Origin: Candidatus Achromatium palustre
GTDB lineage: Bacteria > Pseudomonadota > Gammaproteobacteria > Chromatiales > Chromatiaceae
NCBI GenBank assembly: GCA_001044195.1
Contig: LFCU01000131.1
Span: 1 to 48,954 of the forward strand
Reading direction: 5' to 3'
DNA: 48,954 bases
Numbering within the stretch: the stretch's first letter is position 1; the number at the start of each line of letters is the position of its first letter. The notes under the pieces were generated by a model. The model was not told the DNA's origin, ran no database searches, and was given only the letters and a program-made list of their open reading frames with translations. The position numbers were made by a program, and so were the translations under genes. Shown piece after piece: positions 8,742 through 18,154 of this stretch.

Positions 8742-9356
8742 ATGGCCCCGCAATTTTTACAAGAAAATGCTTTTACCAATCTAACCTATTCCCAACAAAT
8801 ATTGCTAGGAGCAATTATAATCCTAAGCCTCGCATCTTGGGGGATAAGATACTATATGGAAGATGAAGTAACAACTCAAAAAATAGATATAACTAACGCC
8901 GCAGATTATTGGGTCGATAATATAGCTAGTTATACTATGGATGCCCAAGGGAACTTATCACATACTTTAATTGCCGATCTTGCAAAACATTTTCCAAAGG
9001 ACGACAGTGCTGAATTAACCAATCCTCGTTTTGAATTTATCAACAATAATGGACAATACTGGAAAGTTAAGTCTAAAATGGGATGGATATCTCATAATGT
9101 CAATCTTGTAAAACTATATGGCAATGTTACTATAGAGCGTAATGCCAAAGCTTACGACTTTCCACTTTCTATCAAGACTGAATACATACAAATCAAACCT
9201 AAAGAAGAATACGCTGAAACTGATAAATTTATACACATAGTTTATGGTACTAATTGGATTAAGTCTCAAGGTCTACAAGCATGGTTTAAAACTCCAATGC
9301 GTATGAAATTCCTTTCCAAAGTTACAGCGCATTATGCAAATGGAGTCAAAAAGTGA
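8742..9356 (+). CDS. lptC: LPS export inner-membrane protein LptC
   Basis: LptC is a bitopic inner-membrane protein that takes lipopolysaccharide from LptB2FG and hands it to LptA. The 204-residue protein has one N-terminal membrane segment (about residues 21-40, ILLGAIIILSLASWGIRYY) followed by a periplasmic beta-jellyroll pattern with NGQYWKVKSKMGWI and VKLYGNVTIER. Its stop overlaps the start of lptA by 4 bases, making a tight lptC-lptA-lptB operon. The kdsD/kdsC genes often found upstream are absent here. Confidence 0.85.
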   Translation: MAPQFLQENAFTNLTYSQQILLGAIIILSLASWGIRYYMEDEVTTQKIDITNAADYWVDNIASYTMDAQGNLSHTLIADLAKHFPKDDSAELTNPRFEFINNNGQYWKVKSKMGWISHNVNLVKLYGNVTIERNAKAYDFPLSIKTEYIQIKPKEEYAETDKFIHIVYGTNWIKSQGLQAWFKTPMRMKFLSKVTAHYANGVKK

Positions 9357-9997
9357 ATTACAATCTTATGGCTATTGTACAGCATCATTTAAACTTACAG
9401 TATAATCTAAAAATATATTATAAGTTTTTAATGTATTTACTATTGGCTTTATTGACTACCTGGTGTGCAGACATACTAGCTTTACCTAATGACTCATCAA
9501 GCCCTATAGATATTGTAGCAGATGCAGTAGAATTCAATGAGGCTAACAATACCAGTACTTATAAGGGATCAGTAGAAGCACAGCAAGGAAGCATGCACTT
9601 ATGGGCTGATCAAGTAAAAGTAATTCACTACAAATCACGCCAACCCAAACGTATTATAGCTACAGGGAACCCAACCCGCTATCAACAACAAGAACGCAAT
9701 GGCTCTGAAATTAGCAATATTGAGGCTAGTGCCAAACGTATGGAATATAATTTAGCAACAGATGAAATATTGCTGATTCATAATGCTAAGTTGACGCGAG
9801 ATAAGGATATATTCTCTAGTGATCGAATATATTATAATCGCACCAAAGGTATTATTCGAGGTGGTAGCAGTGCCAAAGGTAACCAAAGAGTACGCATAAG
9901 AATTGTTCCCAAAGCCAAACCTTCTAATAACAAAACTAAATCTCGTAACAGAGTTCGTGTCCGTATGCAATCTAGGAGGCATTATAACCATCGATGA
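9353..9997 (+). CDS. lptA: LPS transport periplasmic protein LptA
   Basis: LptA forms the periplasmic bridge carrying lipopolysaccharide to the outer membrane. The 214-residue protein begins with GTG at 9353 (GGAG about 10 nt upstream) and overlaps the lptC stop. The N-terminus is unusually long, with a hydrophobic stretch near residues 26-45, then the mature OstA-like repeats ([27 protein letters not shown] in segments, [12 protein letters not shown]). The C-terminus is a basic, Arg-rich tail ([19 protein letters not shown]) beyond the usual fold, whose role is unknown. The family assignment is secure; the exact start is less so. Confidence 0.87.
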   Translation: MNYNLMAIVQHHLNLQYNLKIYYKFLMYLLLALLTTWCADILALPNDSSSPIDIVADAVEFNEANNTSTYKGSVEAQQGSMHLWADQVKVIHYKSRQPKRIIATGNPTRYQQQERNGSEISNIEASAKRMEYNLATDEILLIHNAKLTRDKDIFSSDRIYYNRTKGIIRGGSSAKGNQRVRIRIVPKAKPSNNKTKSRNRVRVRMQSRRHYNHR

Positions 9998-10722
9998 ATG
10001 CCAATCTTACGGTACAAAACCTTAGTAAATCTTTCCGCCGCCGTCAGGTAGTTAAAGATGTCTCTTTAGAATTAAATAAAGGTGAAGTCGTTGGATTATT
10101 AGGTGCAAATGGCGCAGGTAAGACCACAAGCTTTTATATGATAGTAGGTCTAATTGATGCAGGTGGTGGTATTATTACCCTAAATGGCAAGGATGTAACT
10201 GATTTCCCCATGCATAGTCGCGCTCGTTTAGGTTTAGGCTATCTTCCGCAGGAAGCATCAATATTTCGTAAACTCACCGTAGCACAAAATATATTGGCTG
10301 TATTGGAGATTCGTTGGAAGGCGAAACGGCGAGAATTACATAACCGCTGTGAAGAATTATTAGCTGAGTTTGGTATTGAACATTTACATGATACTAAAGC
10401 CATGTCCCTTTCTGGAGGTGAACGTAGACGTTTAGAGATTGCTAGAGCATTGGCTACAGAACCAAGTTATGTATTACTTGATGAGCCATTTGCAGGTATT
10501 GATCCTATAGCTGTTACGGATATTAAAAAGATTGTATGTCATCTTTGCGATCATAATATTGGAGTTTTGATTACAGATCATAATGTTAGAGAAACTTTAG
10601 ATATTTGTGATCGGGCTTATATTATTCATTCTGGTGAGGTGATGGCCCATGGCACCCCCAAAGAACTTGTAGAAAATTCTAAAGTGAGAAAAGTATACTT
10701 AGGCAAAGATTTTACTATGTAG
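9994..10722 (+). CDS. lptB: LPS export ATPase LptB
   Basis: Cytoplasmic ABC ATPase powering lipopolysaccharide extraction by LptFG. The 242-residue protein has Walker A (GANGAGKTT), Q-loop ([12 protein letters not shown]), signature (LSGGERRR), Walker B ([13 protein letters not shown]) and the switch His ([10 protein letters not shown]), all as in LptB. It overlaps the lptA stop (ATGA); AGGAGG lies a little far upstream at 9973. A REP-like palindrome follows before ppdK. Confidence 0.95.
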   Translation: MNANLTVQNLSKSFRRRQVVKDVSLELNKGEVVGLLGANGAGKTTSFYMIVGLIDAGGGIITLNGKDVTDFPMHSRARLGLGYLPQEASIFRKLTVAQNILAVLEIRWKAKRRELHNRCEELLAEFGIEHLHDTKAMSLSGGERRRLEIARALATEPSYVLLDEPFAGIDPIAVTDIKKIVCHLCDHNIGVLITDHNVRETLDICDRAYIIHSGEVMAHGTPKELVENSKVRKVYLGKDFTM

Positions 10723-10753
10723 ATATAATTGTAGTACCAGCAGTACCATAACA

Positions 10754-10848
10754 GTAGGTAGGTTGGGCGCGGACTCATCGCTCCCACGCGGAATTGCAAA
10801 ATGTTTGGTTTGCGTGAGCAAACGATACAGCCGTTTACCCACCCTACC
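10754..10848. repeat. REP-like inverted repeat between lptB and ppdK
   Basis: Outer arms GTAGGTAGGTTGGGCG and CCCACCCTACC bracket an inner hairpin GTTTGC-gtga-GCAAAC (10808-10823). It is the kind of GTAGGTTGGG...CCCAACCTAC palindrome also seen at 33974-34060. It may mark the end of the lpt transcript, but there is no T-run. Confidence 0.6.
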
Positions 10849-10874
10849 AATACACAATTGAGGATAATAATAAT

Positions 10875-13643
10875 ATGGCGGATTCAACCACCAAGCCCAA
10901 TATAGATCAACAAGTATTTTCCTTTGAAGAAGGGGATGGCAAAAACAAAAAACTCCTAGGTGGTAAAGGAGCTAATCTGTGCGAAATGACTCAGATTGGC
11001 CTTAGAGTTCCCCCAGGATTTGTGATTAGCACCGCAGCTTGCCTGGATTATCTAGCAAATCCAGATAAAGGCTTACCATCTGAGATACTAGAGCAAGTAC
11101 GCACCCACATGGCCCAAATTGAAACCCAAACTGGAAAACAATTTGGTGGTGCAACTAACCCGCTCCTAGTATCAGTCAGATCTGGAGCTGCAATGTCCAT
11201 GCCAGGAATGATGGATACCATTCTGAATCTAGGACTCAATGAAACCACACTCACTGGCTTAATTGCCCAAACCCAAAATGAACGCTTTGGATATGATGCC
11301 TACCGCCGTTTCATCCAACTATTTGGACAAGTAGCCTTAGGACTCAATGCCAAATTATTTGATAAGATACTAGATAGCGTTAAAGAAGAAGCTGGAGTCA
11401 AACACGATGTAGGGCTATCTGCACAACATTTGCGCAGTGTAGCCTCCATGTATTTAGATTTAATCCAGCGTGAAACTGGTAAAGCCTTTCCTAGCGATCC
11501 TATGGAACAGCTAGAGATCGCCATCAAGGCTGTATTTAACTCTTGGATGGGCCGCCGCGCCGTAGACTATAGACGACAATTTAATATCACTCCAGAACAG
11601 GCCAATGGAACTGCTGTTAATATTGTAGCTATGGTATTTGGTAATCTAGGCGAGGATAGTGCTACTGGTGTAGGATTTACCCGCTATCCAGATACTGGTG
11701 AAAATCGGATGTACGGTGAATACCTAACCAATGCCCAAGGCGAAGATGTAGTAGCTGGCATTCGTACTCCTAAACCTATCGATGCCATGCAGGACGAAAT
11801 GCCAGGCATGTATCAACAGCTAGTAGACCTACGCAACCGCTTAGAAAAGCACTACCATGAAGTACAGGATTTTGAATTTACCATTGAAAAAGGCCATCTA
11901 TACTGTCTGCAAACCCGCAATGCTAAGATGAATGCCACCGCAATGGTCCATACCTCAGTAGAGATGGTACGGGAAGGGATGATCACTAAAGAAGCCAGCT
12001 TGTTACGTATCAATCCTGATCTACTGGAACAGCTACTATTCCCGCATTTAGACCCAGCTGCTAAAGCCACACCATTAGCACGTGGTCTTGCGGCATCTCC
12101 AGGGGCTGCTGTAGGACATGCCGTATTTGATGCTGATCGTGCTGAAAAATTAGGACGAGCGAAACAAAAGGTCATCCTAGTTCGCGAAGAGACCAAACCT
12201 GAAGATATTCATGGCTTCTTTGCCTCCGAAGGTATTCTAACAGCACGTGGTGGCAAAACCAGCCATGCTGCTGTAGTAGCACGTGGCATGGGCAAACCCT
12301 GTGTAGCTGGTGCAGAAGGTATCAATGTAGACATAGCACAACGCAAAGCCTTTGTAGGCAATACTACAATCTCTGAAGGTGACCTCATTACTTTAGATGG
12401 TACCACAGGAGATGTCTATTTGGGAGAAGTACCACTCAAAGAAGCCAGTTTTCCCCAAGAATTAATTACCCTATTAAGCTGGGCTGATGATGCAGCTAAA
12501 CTCAAAGTACATGCTAATGCGGATACACCAGAAGATTCAGAAAAAGCCGTCAAATTTGGTGCTCAAGGTATAGGACTCTGCCGTACCGAACGGATGTTCA
12601 ATGGCACAGATCGACTACCCATTGTGGTAGAAATGATCCTAGCAGAAGATGCCAGTACTCGCCAGACCGCTATTGATCAATTGCTGCCAATTCAACGTGC
12701 CGATTTTAAAGGCATCTTTATAGCGATGGGAGAACGCCCGGTAACCATTCGGCTCCTAGATCCGCCAATTCACGAATTTTTACCATCACGCCAGCAGCTT
12801 GAAGAAGAGTTAGTACACCTCGAACATTTACGCGCTACAGTACACGGCACTAATATTTTGTCAGATGCCCTGGAAGTACTATATCGCACCGCCGATACCC
12901 ATCCTCATGCAGAACGCATAGCTGATCCCCGCTTGGTTGAAGAGATTATCGAAAAGAAGACGCGGATGCTCAAAAAGGTAAATATCCTACAAGAAGTAAA
13001 CCCGATGTTAGGACATCGTGGAGTCCGTCTTGGCATTACCTTTCCTGAGATCTATTCGATGCAGATCCGTGCTATCATGGAGGCTGCGGCTGAGTGTCAA
13101 AAAGCAGGCCATAAGGTACAACCTGAGATCATGGTACCTCAAGTATGCACCGGCCAGGAATTGATTCGAGTCAAAAGCATCTTTGATCGGGTACAGCAAG
13201 CGGTAGAAGCGCATTACAATGTGCAGTTGCAGATCAAATTTGGTTCGATGCTAGAAGTGGTCAGAGCCTGTATCCGAGCTGGTTCCTTGGCTGAAACGGC
13301 GGAATTTTTCTCGTTTGGTACTAACGATCTAACCCAAGCTACGTTCTCATTTTCCAGAGAGGATGCTGAGAACAAGTTCTTACCCCTATATCATACCAAT
13401 GGTATCCTGCAACATAATCCCTTTGAAGTTTTAGACCAAAGTGGTGTAGGCAAGATCATGGAGCTTGCGGTTGGTTGGGCTACAGCAAGCCGTCCTGACA
13501 TCAAAATTGGTATATGTGGTGAGCATGGTGGCCATCCAGCTTCAATTGATTTCTGTCATAAGATTGGGCTATCTTACGTCTCCTGTTCTGGTCCTAGAGT
13601 ACCTATTGCCCGTTTAGCAGCAGCCCATGCTGCATTGAAGTAA
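10875..13643 (+). CDS. ppdK: Pyruvate, phosphate dikinase
   Basis: Interconverts pyruvate + ATP + Pi and phosphoenolpyruvate + AMP + PPi, linking glycolysis and gluconeogenesis. The 922-residue length is normal. Domains in order are the N-terminal ATP-grasp part (LLGGKGANLCEM, SVRSGAAMSMPGMMDT), the central phosphohistidine domain with catalytic His464 (GGKTSHAAVVARG), and the C-terminal PEP/pyruvate barrel with Cys881 (ICGEHGGHP) and the FSFGTNDLTQ motif. GAGGA precedes the start. Codon use is richer in GC than that of the flanking spacers, as expected of a well expressed core gene. No PPDK regulatory protein gene is seen nearby. Confidence 0.96.
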   Translation: MADSTTKPNIDQQVFSFEEGDGKNKKLLGGKGANLCEMTQIGLRVPPGFVISTAACLDYLANPDKGLPSEILEQVRTHMAQIETQTGKQFGGATNPLLVSVRSGAAMSMPGMMDTILNLGLNETTLTGLIAQTQNERFGYDAYRRFIQLFGQVALGLNAKLFDKILDSVKEEAGVKHDVGLSAQHLRSVASMYLDLIQRETGKAFPSDPMEQLEIAIKAVFNSWMGRRAVDYRRQFNITPEQANGTAVNIVAMVFGNLGEDSATGVGFTRYPDTGENRMYGEYLTNAQGEDVVAGIRTPKPIDAMQDEMPGMYQQLVDLRNRLEKHYHEVQDFEFTIEKGHLYCLQTRNAKMNATAMVHTSVEMVREGMITKEASLLRINPDLLEQLLFPHLDPAAKATPLARGLAASPGAAVGHAVFDADRAEKLGRAKQKVILVREETKPEDIHGFFASEGILTARGGKTSHAAVVARGMGKPCVAGAEGINVDIAQRKAFVGNTTISEGDLITLDGTTGDVYLGEVPLKEASFPQELITLLSWADDAAKLKVHANADTPEDSEKAVKFGAQGIGLCRTERMFNGTDRLPIVVEMILAEDASTRQTAIDQLLPIQRADFKGIFIAMGERPVTIRLLDPPIHEFLPSRQQLEEELVHLEHLRATVHGTNILSDALEVLYRTADTHPHAERIADPRLVEEIIEKKTRMLKKVNILQEVNPMLGHRGVRLGITFPEIYSMQIRAIMEAAAECQKAGHKVQPEIMVPQVCTGQELIRVKSIFDRVQQAVEAHYNVQLQIKFGSMLEVVRACIRAGSLAETAEFFSFGTNDLTQATFSFSREDAENKFLPLYHTNGILQHNPFEVLDQSGVGKIMELAVGWATASRPDIKIGICGEHGGHPASIDFCHKIGLSYVSCSGPRVPIARLAAAHAALK

Positions 13644-13651
13644 AACCGTAG

Positions 13652-13682
13652 GTTGGATTGGCGGCCTTATCCCCAATCCAAC
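13652..13682 (+). terminator. Hairpin after ppdK
   Basis: A perfect 10-bp stem (GTTGGATTGG / CCAATCCAAC) starts 9 bp after the ppdK stop. There is no T-run, so it is either a weak terminator or an RNA-stabilising REP hairpin. Confidence 0.5.
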
Positions 13683-13811
13683 ATATCCAAAACGTTTATT
13701 TTTTATAGATAATGTTTGGCTGCCAAATGGATGGTAACCAAATCTGCGATTCTGCTATTTGATAAACAGTATTTTTTCCTGCCCTTGACGTGTAACTTTA
13801 CCTTTTTGTAT

Positions 13812-13913
13812 TAGATATTATCGGAAACCCTCTACCAGATTAACAAACATAAGGCTATTGTTAAGGTATAGATTCCTGCTTTCGCAGGAATGACGGGTTT
13901 AGGATAACGACTA
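13812..13913. repeat. MITE-like element, long form, copy B (degenerate ends)
   Basis: Same interior as 13-114, but the termini have drifted (TAGATATTATCGG on the left, AGGATAACGACTA on the right), so the end pairing is broken. It looks older than copies A and D. It lies in a 539-bp gene-free, AT-rich stretch (13644-14182) together with a short-form copy at 13994-14064. Confidence 0.75.
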
Positions 13914-13993
13914 TTGCTTTTAACATAAAATGATATAATTAAATTTTTTATTTATTAAATTAAATTGATTATAAAAAATAGTATAATATCTAT

Positions 13994-14064
13994 TAGACAT
14001 TATCCGAAACCTCAATTTTCACCTTATCGTTATTGAACTGGTAGAAGTTTTCGAATAATGTCTA
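13994..14064. repeat. MITE-like element, short form, copy C
   Basis: A 71-bp element with termini TAGACATTATCCGAAACC / TTTTCGAATAATGTCTA, but an interior unlike the long form: the ATTCCTGC hairpin is missing. It is the same size class as 43714-43783. Confidence 0.7.
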
Positions 14065-14182
14065 TTGATTACTATCAATAACCTTCGTATACTATTCAAC
14101 AATCTTTACCATCTAAATTTAGCAAAATTTATTTTGTAACAAAATTTAGCTAATTTTTTACTATTTGAGGTTCTATTAAACT

Positions 14183-15412
14183 ATGAAAATGTACCCTAAG
14201 AGCAAATCTTATGGGATGTTTGATATAGGGTTTTTGACCCTATCTGCCATGTCAATAGTGACGGTATTTGCCTTTGCCGTCCTAATAGACAGAAACATGC
14301 TGAACGTCGACATCAGCAGTGTGCCTGAAGAGTTAGCACAGTTTGGGTTTGATAAAAAAAGCATCCGTGGCAGCATCATGGCGATCATCAATAAGATTAG
14401 TCAAGAAGCCCATACTGCTCGTGGTGTAAGTTATGCAACTATTAGAGGTATGGACAATGATACCCTAAAAAGCGTCAGTGAGTCTCTAGGTATCGAAGAT
14501 GGTGTAGTTACTGCCCAAGGTTTTCTTGGTTTAGTACCATATAAGATCAAAATCAAATTAGTCCAAGAAGGAGAATATCTAACTGCGATAGTGAGAGGTT
14601 TCAGCAGAATGAATGAAACCTTTACCTTCAAAGTGAAGACAAATGAAGATGTCGTTGATACTACTAATGTATACAAAGGGGTTCCAGGACTAGCAGGTGG
14701 AGCTAAAACTGATGTAGAAGTAATACAATATACTACAGCAGTAAAAGGCTTGCTACATAGAGTAGCTGAAGGCATTGTGGATCGCATTGATCCTTATTTG
14801 CTGGCTGCTTACTATTATATGAATGAAGCCCCTACAGGTAAATTTACTAAAACCCTCCCCCAAATCACTCGTTGTTTAGAAGTATTACCAAAAACAGAAC
14901 AACAATTATGGCCTTTGTCAGTTCTAGGACTGATTCATCAAGATCAGGGTAAACCCGAAAAAGCCATAGAAACCTATAAGAAAGTTTTAGAAATGGACCC
15001 CAAATTTCCGTTTCCTTATGTATTTTGGGGTAGTGTTTTAGCCAGTCTTGGTGATCATGATGGGGCTATTGGGCTGTACAAAAAAGGTATTTCCCTAGTT
15101 AATAGTGCATATCCATATCCCATGGTCATTAGCCATGGCAATAAGTTATGGGCTGATTCTTTAGTAGCCAAAGGTAAGGTTGATCAGGCTGAAGCACGTT
15201 TTAAAAAAACAATAGATCATTTCTCTTATGATAAATCCTTCCCCATAGCAAATGCGCTAATCCATAATGCCTATGGTCTATTTTTAATGAAACATCATCC
15301 AGATCAGGCGACACTTGCTGAAGATCATTTGCGCAAAGCCATCTATTATCATAATAGTCCTAAGTATTATTCTGATTTGCAACAAGCTGTTAAAAAGCGT
15401 GTGCCTTTCTGA
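14183..15412 (+). CDS. Membrane-anchored TPR protein, function unknown
   Basis: A 409-residue protein with one N-terminal membrane segment (about residues 10-37, FDIGFLTLSAMSIVTVFAFAV in part). A mixed alpha/beta region follows to ~200 with no motif I recognise. Tetratricopeptide repeats occupy about residues 235-365 (LSVLGLIHQDQGKPEKAIETYKKVLEMDP is the clearest, read in segments). The topology suggests a cytoplasmic start and periplasmic TPRs, consistent with a scaffold or envelope-complex role, but no partner can be named. GAGG precedes the ATG. The small membrane protein gene follows 36 bp later and is likely cotranscribed up to the terminator at 15836. Confidence 0.75.
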   Translation: MKMYPKSKSYGMFDIGFLTLSAMSIVTVFAFAVLIDRNMLNVDISSVPEELAQFGFDKKSIRGSIMAIINKISQEAHTARGVSYATIRGMDNDTLKSVSESLGIEDGVVTAQGFLGLVPYKIKIKLVQEGEYLTAIVRGFSRMNETFTFKVKTNEDVVDTTNVYKGVPGLAGGAKTDVEVIQYTTAVKGLLHRVAEGIVDRIDPYLLAAYYYMNEAPTGKFTKTLPQITRCLEVLPKTEQQLWPLSVLGLIHQDQGKPEKAIETYKKVLEMDPKFPFPYVFWGSVLASLGDHDGAIGLYKKGISLVNSAYPYPMVISHGNKLWADSLVAKGKVDQAEARFKKTIDHFSYDKSFPIANALIHNAYGLFLMKHHPDQATLAEDHLRKAIYYHNSPKYYSDLQQAVKKRVPF

Positions 15413-15448
15413 TACTTAAAGAATAACAATTGAAGGAGTTTTTAGAAT

Positions 15449-15787
15449 ATGCGCAAAATTATTTTTGCATTATTGTTATTGGGCATCACTTCCCAATCAC
15501 AAGCTGGTCTACTATCTCATGGCAACGTATTTGCTGAAGGTGTAGCTGGATGTGCCATAGGTATGGGCATAGGTCTAGCTGCTGGTACAGGCATTATGTA
15601 TTTTGCCCCAATTGCTGGAGCTACTAGCACCTATCTAGCTAATGTTGGAGGCTTAAGTGGTTGTGTTACTGGAGTTGTTGTATCTTTAGCTCTTAACCAC
15701 TTAATCTATGGCATCCCAAACTTTACCTATCCTATAGGTAATGATGACACGAGGATTTATCCAAAAACTTATGGCAAAAAATACTAA
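15449..15787 (+). CDS. Small secreted or membrane Gly-rich protein
   Basis: 112 residues with a typical signal peptide (MRKIIFALLLLGITSQSQA) and then two Gly/Ala-rich hydrophobic segments (about 30-52 and 66-88) that could span a membrane as a hairpin. Strong AAGGAG site upstream. I recognise no family. The layout (signal peptide, Gly-rich hydrophobic pair) resembles the proteins at 42695-43099 and 47631-48176 in general character only. It ends shortly before a strong terminator. Confidence 0.7.
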   Translation: MRKIIFALLLLGITSQSQAGLLSHGNVFAEGVAGCAIGMGIGLAAGTGIMYFAPIAGATSTYLANVGGLSGCVTGVVVSLALNHLIYGIPNFTYPIGNDDTRIYPKTYGKKY

Positions 15788-15835
15788 TTTGCTATTAGTT
15801 ATTAGTTATTAGTTAGTTTAGGACGGTAAGTGATA

Positions 15836-15869
15836 AAAACCACATAGATATATCTGTGTGGTTTTTTTT
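15836..15869 (+). terminator. Rho-independent terminator
   Basis: AAAACCACA...TGTGGTTTT stem with an inner AGATA/TATCT extension, followed by eight T. This is the clearest intrinsic terminator in the window; it ends the 14183-15787 transcription unit. Confidence 0.88.
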
Positions 15870-15993
15870 GGACAAATCTGTAGTTATTTCCAGTCTTACT
15901 GGCTAACATCATTTACATCTCGGCCTGGTCTGCAAAGATATATTGTATTAATGGATAATATTATATAGTGATAAATTTTTTTGGAGGATTATC

Positions 15994-16035
15994 AATGTTT
16001 CAAAGTACATCTAAAAATCTAATATTTCAAAGGTA
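15994..16035 (+). other. Short ORF with strong RBS before murL-like gene
   Basis: ATG at 15994 is preceded by TTGGAGG at ideal spacing and encodes only 13 residues (MFQSTSKNLIFQR) before TAG. The downstream murL-like ATG at 16047 has a poorer site, is in another frame and begins 11 bp after this stop. It could be a leader peptide giving translational coupling, or the remains of a longer upstream start. No peptide evidence can be seen here. Confidence 0.35.
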
Positions 16036-16046
16036 GTAAAAACAGA

Positions 16047-17591
16047 ATGACTACAAAGCAAAGACCAGCTAAATTACCAATAAGCAGGCTCACGTTAGAA
16101 AAATTCAGTATCTCTAATCATCAAATTAACTGGTTTTTATCCATTTGTCCTGAAAAACAATTATTTAGTAACTATAGTCCTGGAAAAGTATTTTTTTCAC
16201 TTACACGCTGGACACCGGAAGATTTATATTTGTTGCTTGAAACCAGCGAAGAACTATTATGTCGAATATGTCTACACATTTTTGGTTATGAATGCATCCA
16301 CTATATAACATTCAATAAAATTGAAACTATTGATTTTGGTCCACTGGAGAAATATTTAGACCCCGCATTCTGCCTTTTTTTTAAAAAAGTAACTGAATCA
16401 GTAATTAATTCACAATGGATTTATGAAAATTCTGTTACAGATTTTGTTGCTCCTAGAATAATAAATAAAATTCAATCACATAATTTTGAACCATTGAACT
16501 TCTCTGAGATCAATCCAAAATCTAATTTAGCGAAAATCAAAGATGACTATCTTTCTTTATTTGGAAGCGGAAAAGATTCGCTCCTGTGTTGCAAATTACT
16601 GGAGCTACTTGATGTTAGGTATGGCATGTACCATGAGTCACATACTGCTTATGGATTAGCACTTTTACAACAAAAAATTGCTAATCAACTCATTGACAAT
16701 GCAATGTTAACTGGAGAATTTCATACTACATGGTGTAATGATGACTTTTTTGATTCGCCTGTATCTGACCTGTATCAAAATGGTAATCGAGATCATATGG
16801 GTAAATTACGTGCAGGTGGAGAAATTCCTGGCAGCCCTGGTAGTGCATCAATATTTCCAACTCTAATTTGCTTTATATCCCACAAATATAAATATATAGT
16901 CTCGGCTCATGAAAGAAGTGCTAATATTCCAACAATTGAAAATAGCGATGTAAACCATCAATATGCTAAAACAGTGGAATTTGCAGATTACCAATCTAGC
17001 TATATATAAAATCATCTGTTTAGGGACTTTCAAAAGTTTAGCATTACACAACAACTTTATGACACCCTAATATTTAATGGATTACACCTATTCGCTCCTA
17101 ATGAGACTTTGAAAACCAGTAGCTGCAACATGTCTAAACCTTGGTGTAGAAGATGTGCAAAATGCTGTTATGTTTGGCTTGGATTTCAAACGTACTTGGG
17201 ACTTCGCAGTACAAAACTACAGATAAATATTAATGAGGTATTTGGAAACGAAAATTTGTTAGACATAGATGAAAATCAGATATTTTTTGAAGAAATGGCT
17301 GGATTTCATACAAATAATGCTATGGAATGCGTTGGTGCAATAGACGAAACACGCATTATGCTGAATATTTTAGCAGAAGCTGGGTTCAATGGCCGCTTCA
17401 TTGAAACTTATAAGAAATCAAAGCAATACTTGGCCAAAAATGAATTAATAACGGCCATTAATGAATATACGAGTATTGATAAGAAAGATGAACACATTCC
17501 ACAAAAATTGCGCAAACCATTATTGGATTTGTTCCAAAAGATAAGATTACACGCACTAGAGTTTTTTCGTTTACAAGGTATACCAATATAA
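16047..17591 (+). pseudogene. murL: MurL-like UDP-MurNAc-L-Ala-L-Glu epimerase, interrupted by in-frame TAA
   Basis: MurL epimerises the terminal L-Glu of UDP-MurNAc-L-Ala-L-Glu in an ATP-dependent reaction, an alternative to the glutamate racemase route. The two open stretches 16047-17009 and 17109-17591 are in the same frame, joined by open sequence after a single TAA at 17007-17009 (codon 321 of a 514-residue frame). Features matching the family as I remember it are a PP-loop-like SGKDS (174-178), DDFFDSPV, a GEIPGSP...IFPTL segment, HERSAN, VNHQYAKTVEF just before the stop, and WCRRCAKCC (366-374) just after it. The upstream piece alone would lack the Cys cluster. No murD2 partner is adjacent. 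The gene is probably a recent pseudogene; read-through or sequencing error are alternatives. The name is moderate confidence. Confidence 0.62.
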
Positions 17592-17723
17592 AACGATAGA
17601 ATTACTCGACTTTGGCTATACTTTAAAAATCAAATAGTTATAAATATAGCTTTGGATTTAGGATTTGTTAATTTGTGCATTTCCCTCTAAATTGATAAAT
17701 TTTTCTAATATTCATTACTAGAT

Positions 17724-18002
17724 ATGATAATGAAAACATTTTCTGATAGCTATGTTATCCAAAATCTTGGGATTCTTGCCTGTAATAATTTTCATGGTAA
17801 AGCAACCATTGTCATTGCTAACCTAACGCTCGAATTTTGGTTTAAAAAAGGTCTATTATACCATGTTTATAGTCCTAATAAAGAAACGTTTTTAGCATTT
17901 AAACAGCATACTTGGGCAACAAAAGGTCAACTTGGATTAGAACCAGAGGTAGGGCGTAATAACCAACGGGCATTGTGCCGAATTTTTCAAATGACCTTCT
18001 GA
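17724..18002 (+). CDS. Small hypothetical protein ending in a repeat
   Basis: 92 residues, no signal peptide, no family I recognise. The first ~70 residues look protein-like (alternating beta pattern, LEFWFKKGLLYHVY). The last ~18 (VGRNNQRALCRIF) are encoded by one arm of the inverted repeat at 17949-18090, so the original C-terminus may have been replaced when that repeat inserted. No clear ribosome binding site is visible. It may be a remnant rather than a working gene. Confidence 0.4.
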   Translation: MIMKTFSDSYVIQNLGILACNNFHGKATIVIANLTLEFWFKKGLLYHVYSPNKETFLAFKQHTWATKGQLGLEPEVGRNNQRALCRIFQMTF

Positions 18003-18090
18003 ATTAAAATCAAAAATAACAACGATCAGACATCATACATTTTCCTCTGTTGCTATATGGCGCAATGCCAGTTGGTTATTGCGCCCTACC
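17949..18090. repeat. Inverted pair of the island spacer repeat
   Basis: GGTAGGGCGTAATAACCAAC...GCATTGTGCC (17949-17980) is mirrored by GGCGCAATGCC...TTATTGCGCCCTACC (18059-18090). These are variants of the GGCGCAATGCCCGC...GCGCCCTACC half of the spacer found throughout the toxin-antitoxin island. The left arm is inside the end of the small ORF. Confidence 0.7.
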
Positions 18091-18154
18091 GTACTGAAGT
18101 TTATCACTAATCACCAAAAGCATTAATTGCCGATTAAAATGTAGTCATAGGCAT

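Noticed and set aside
16047-17009. Two separate hypothetical genes at 16047 and 17109
   Set aside because: They share one frame with only a single TAA between them, and family motifs continue across the break.
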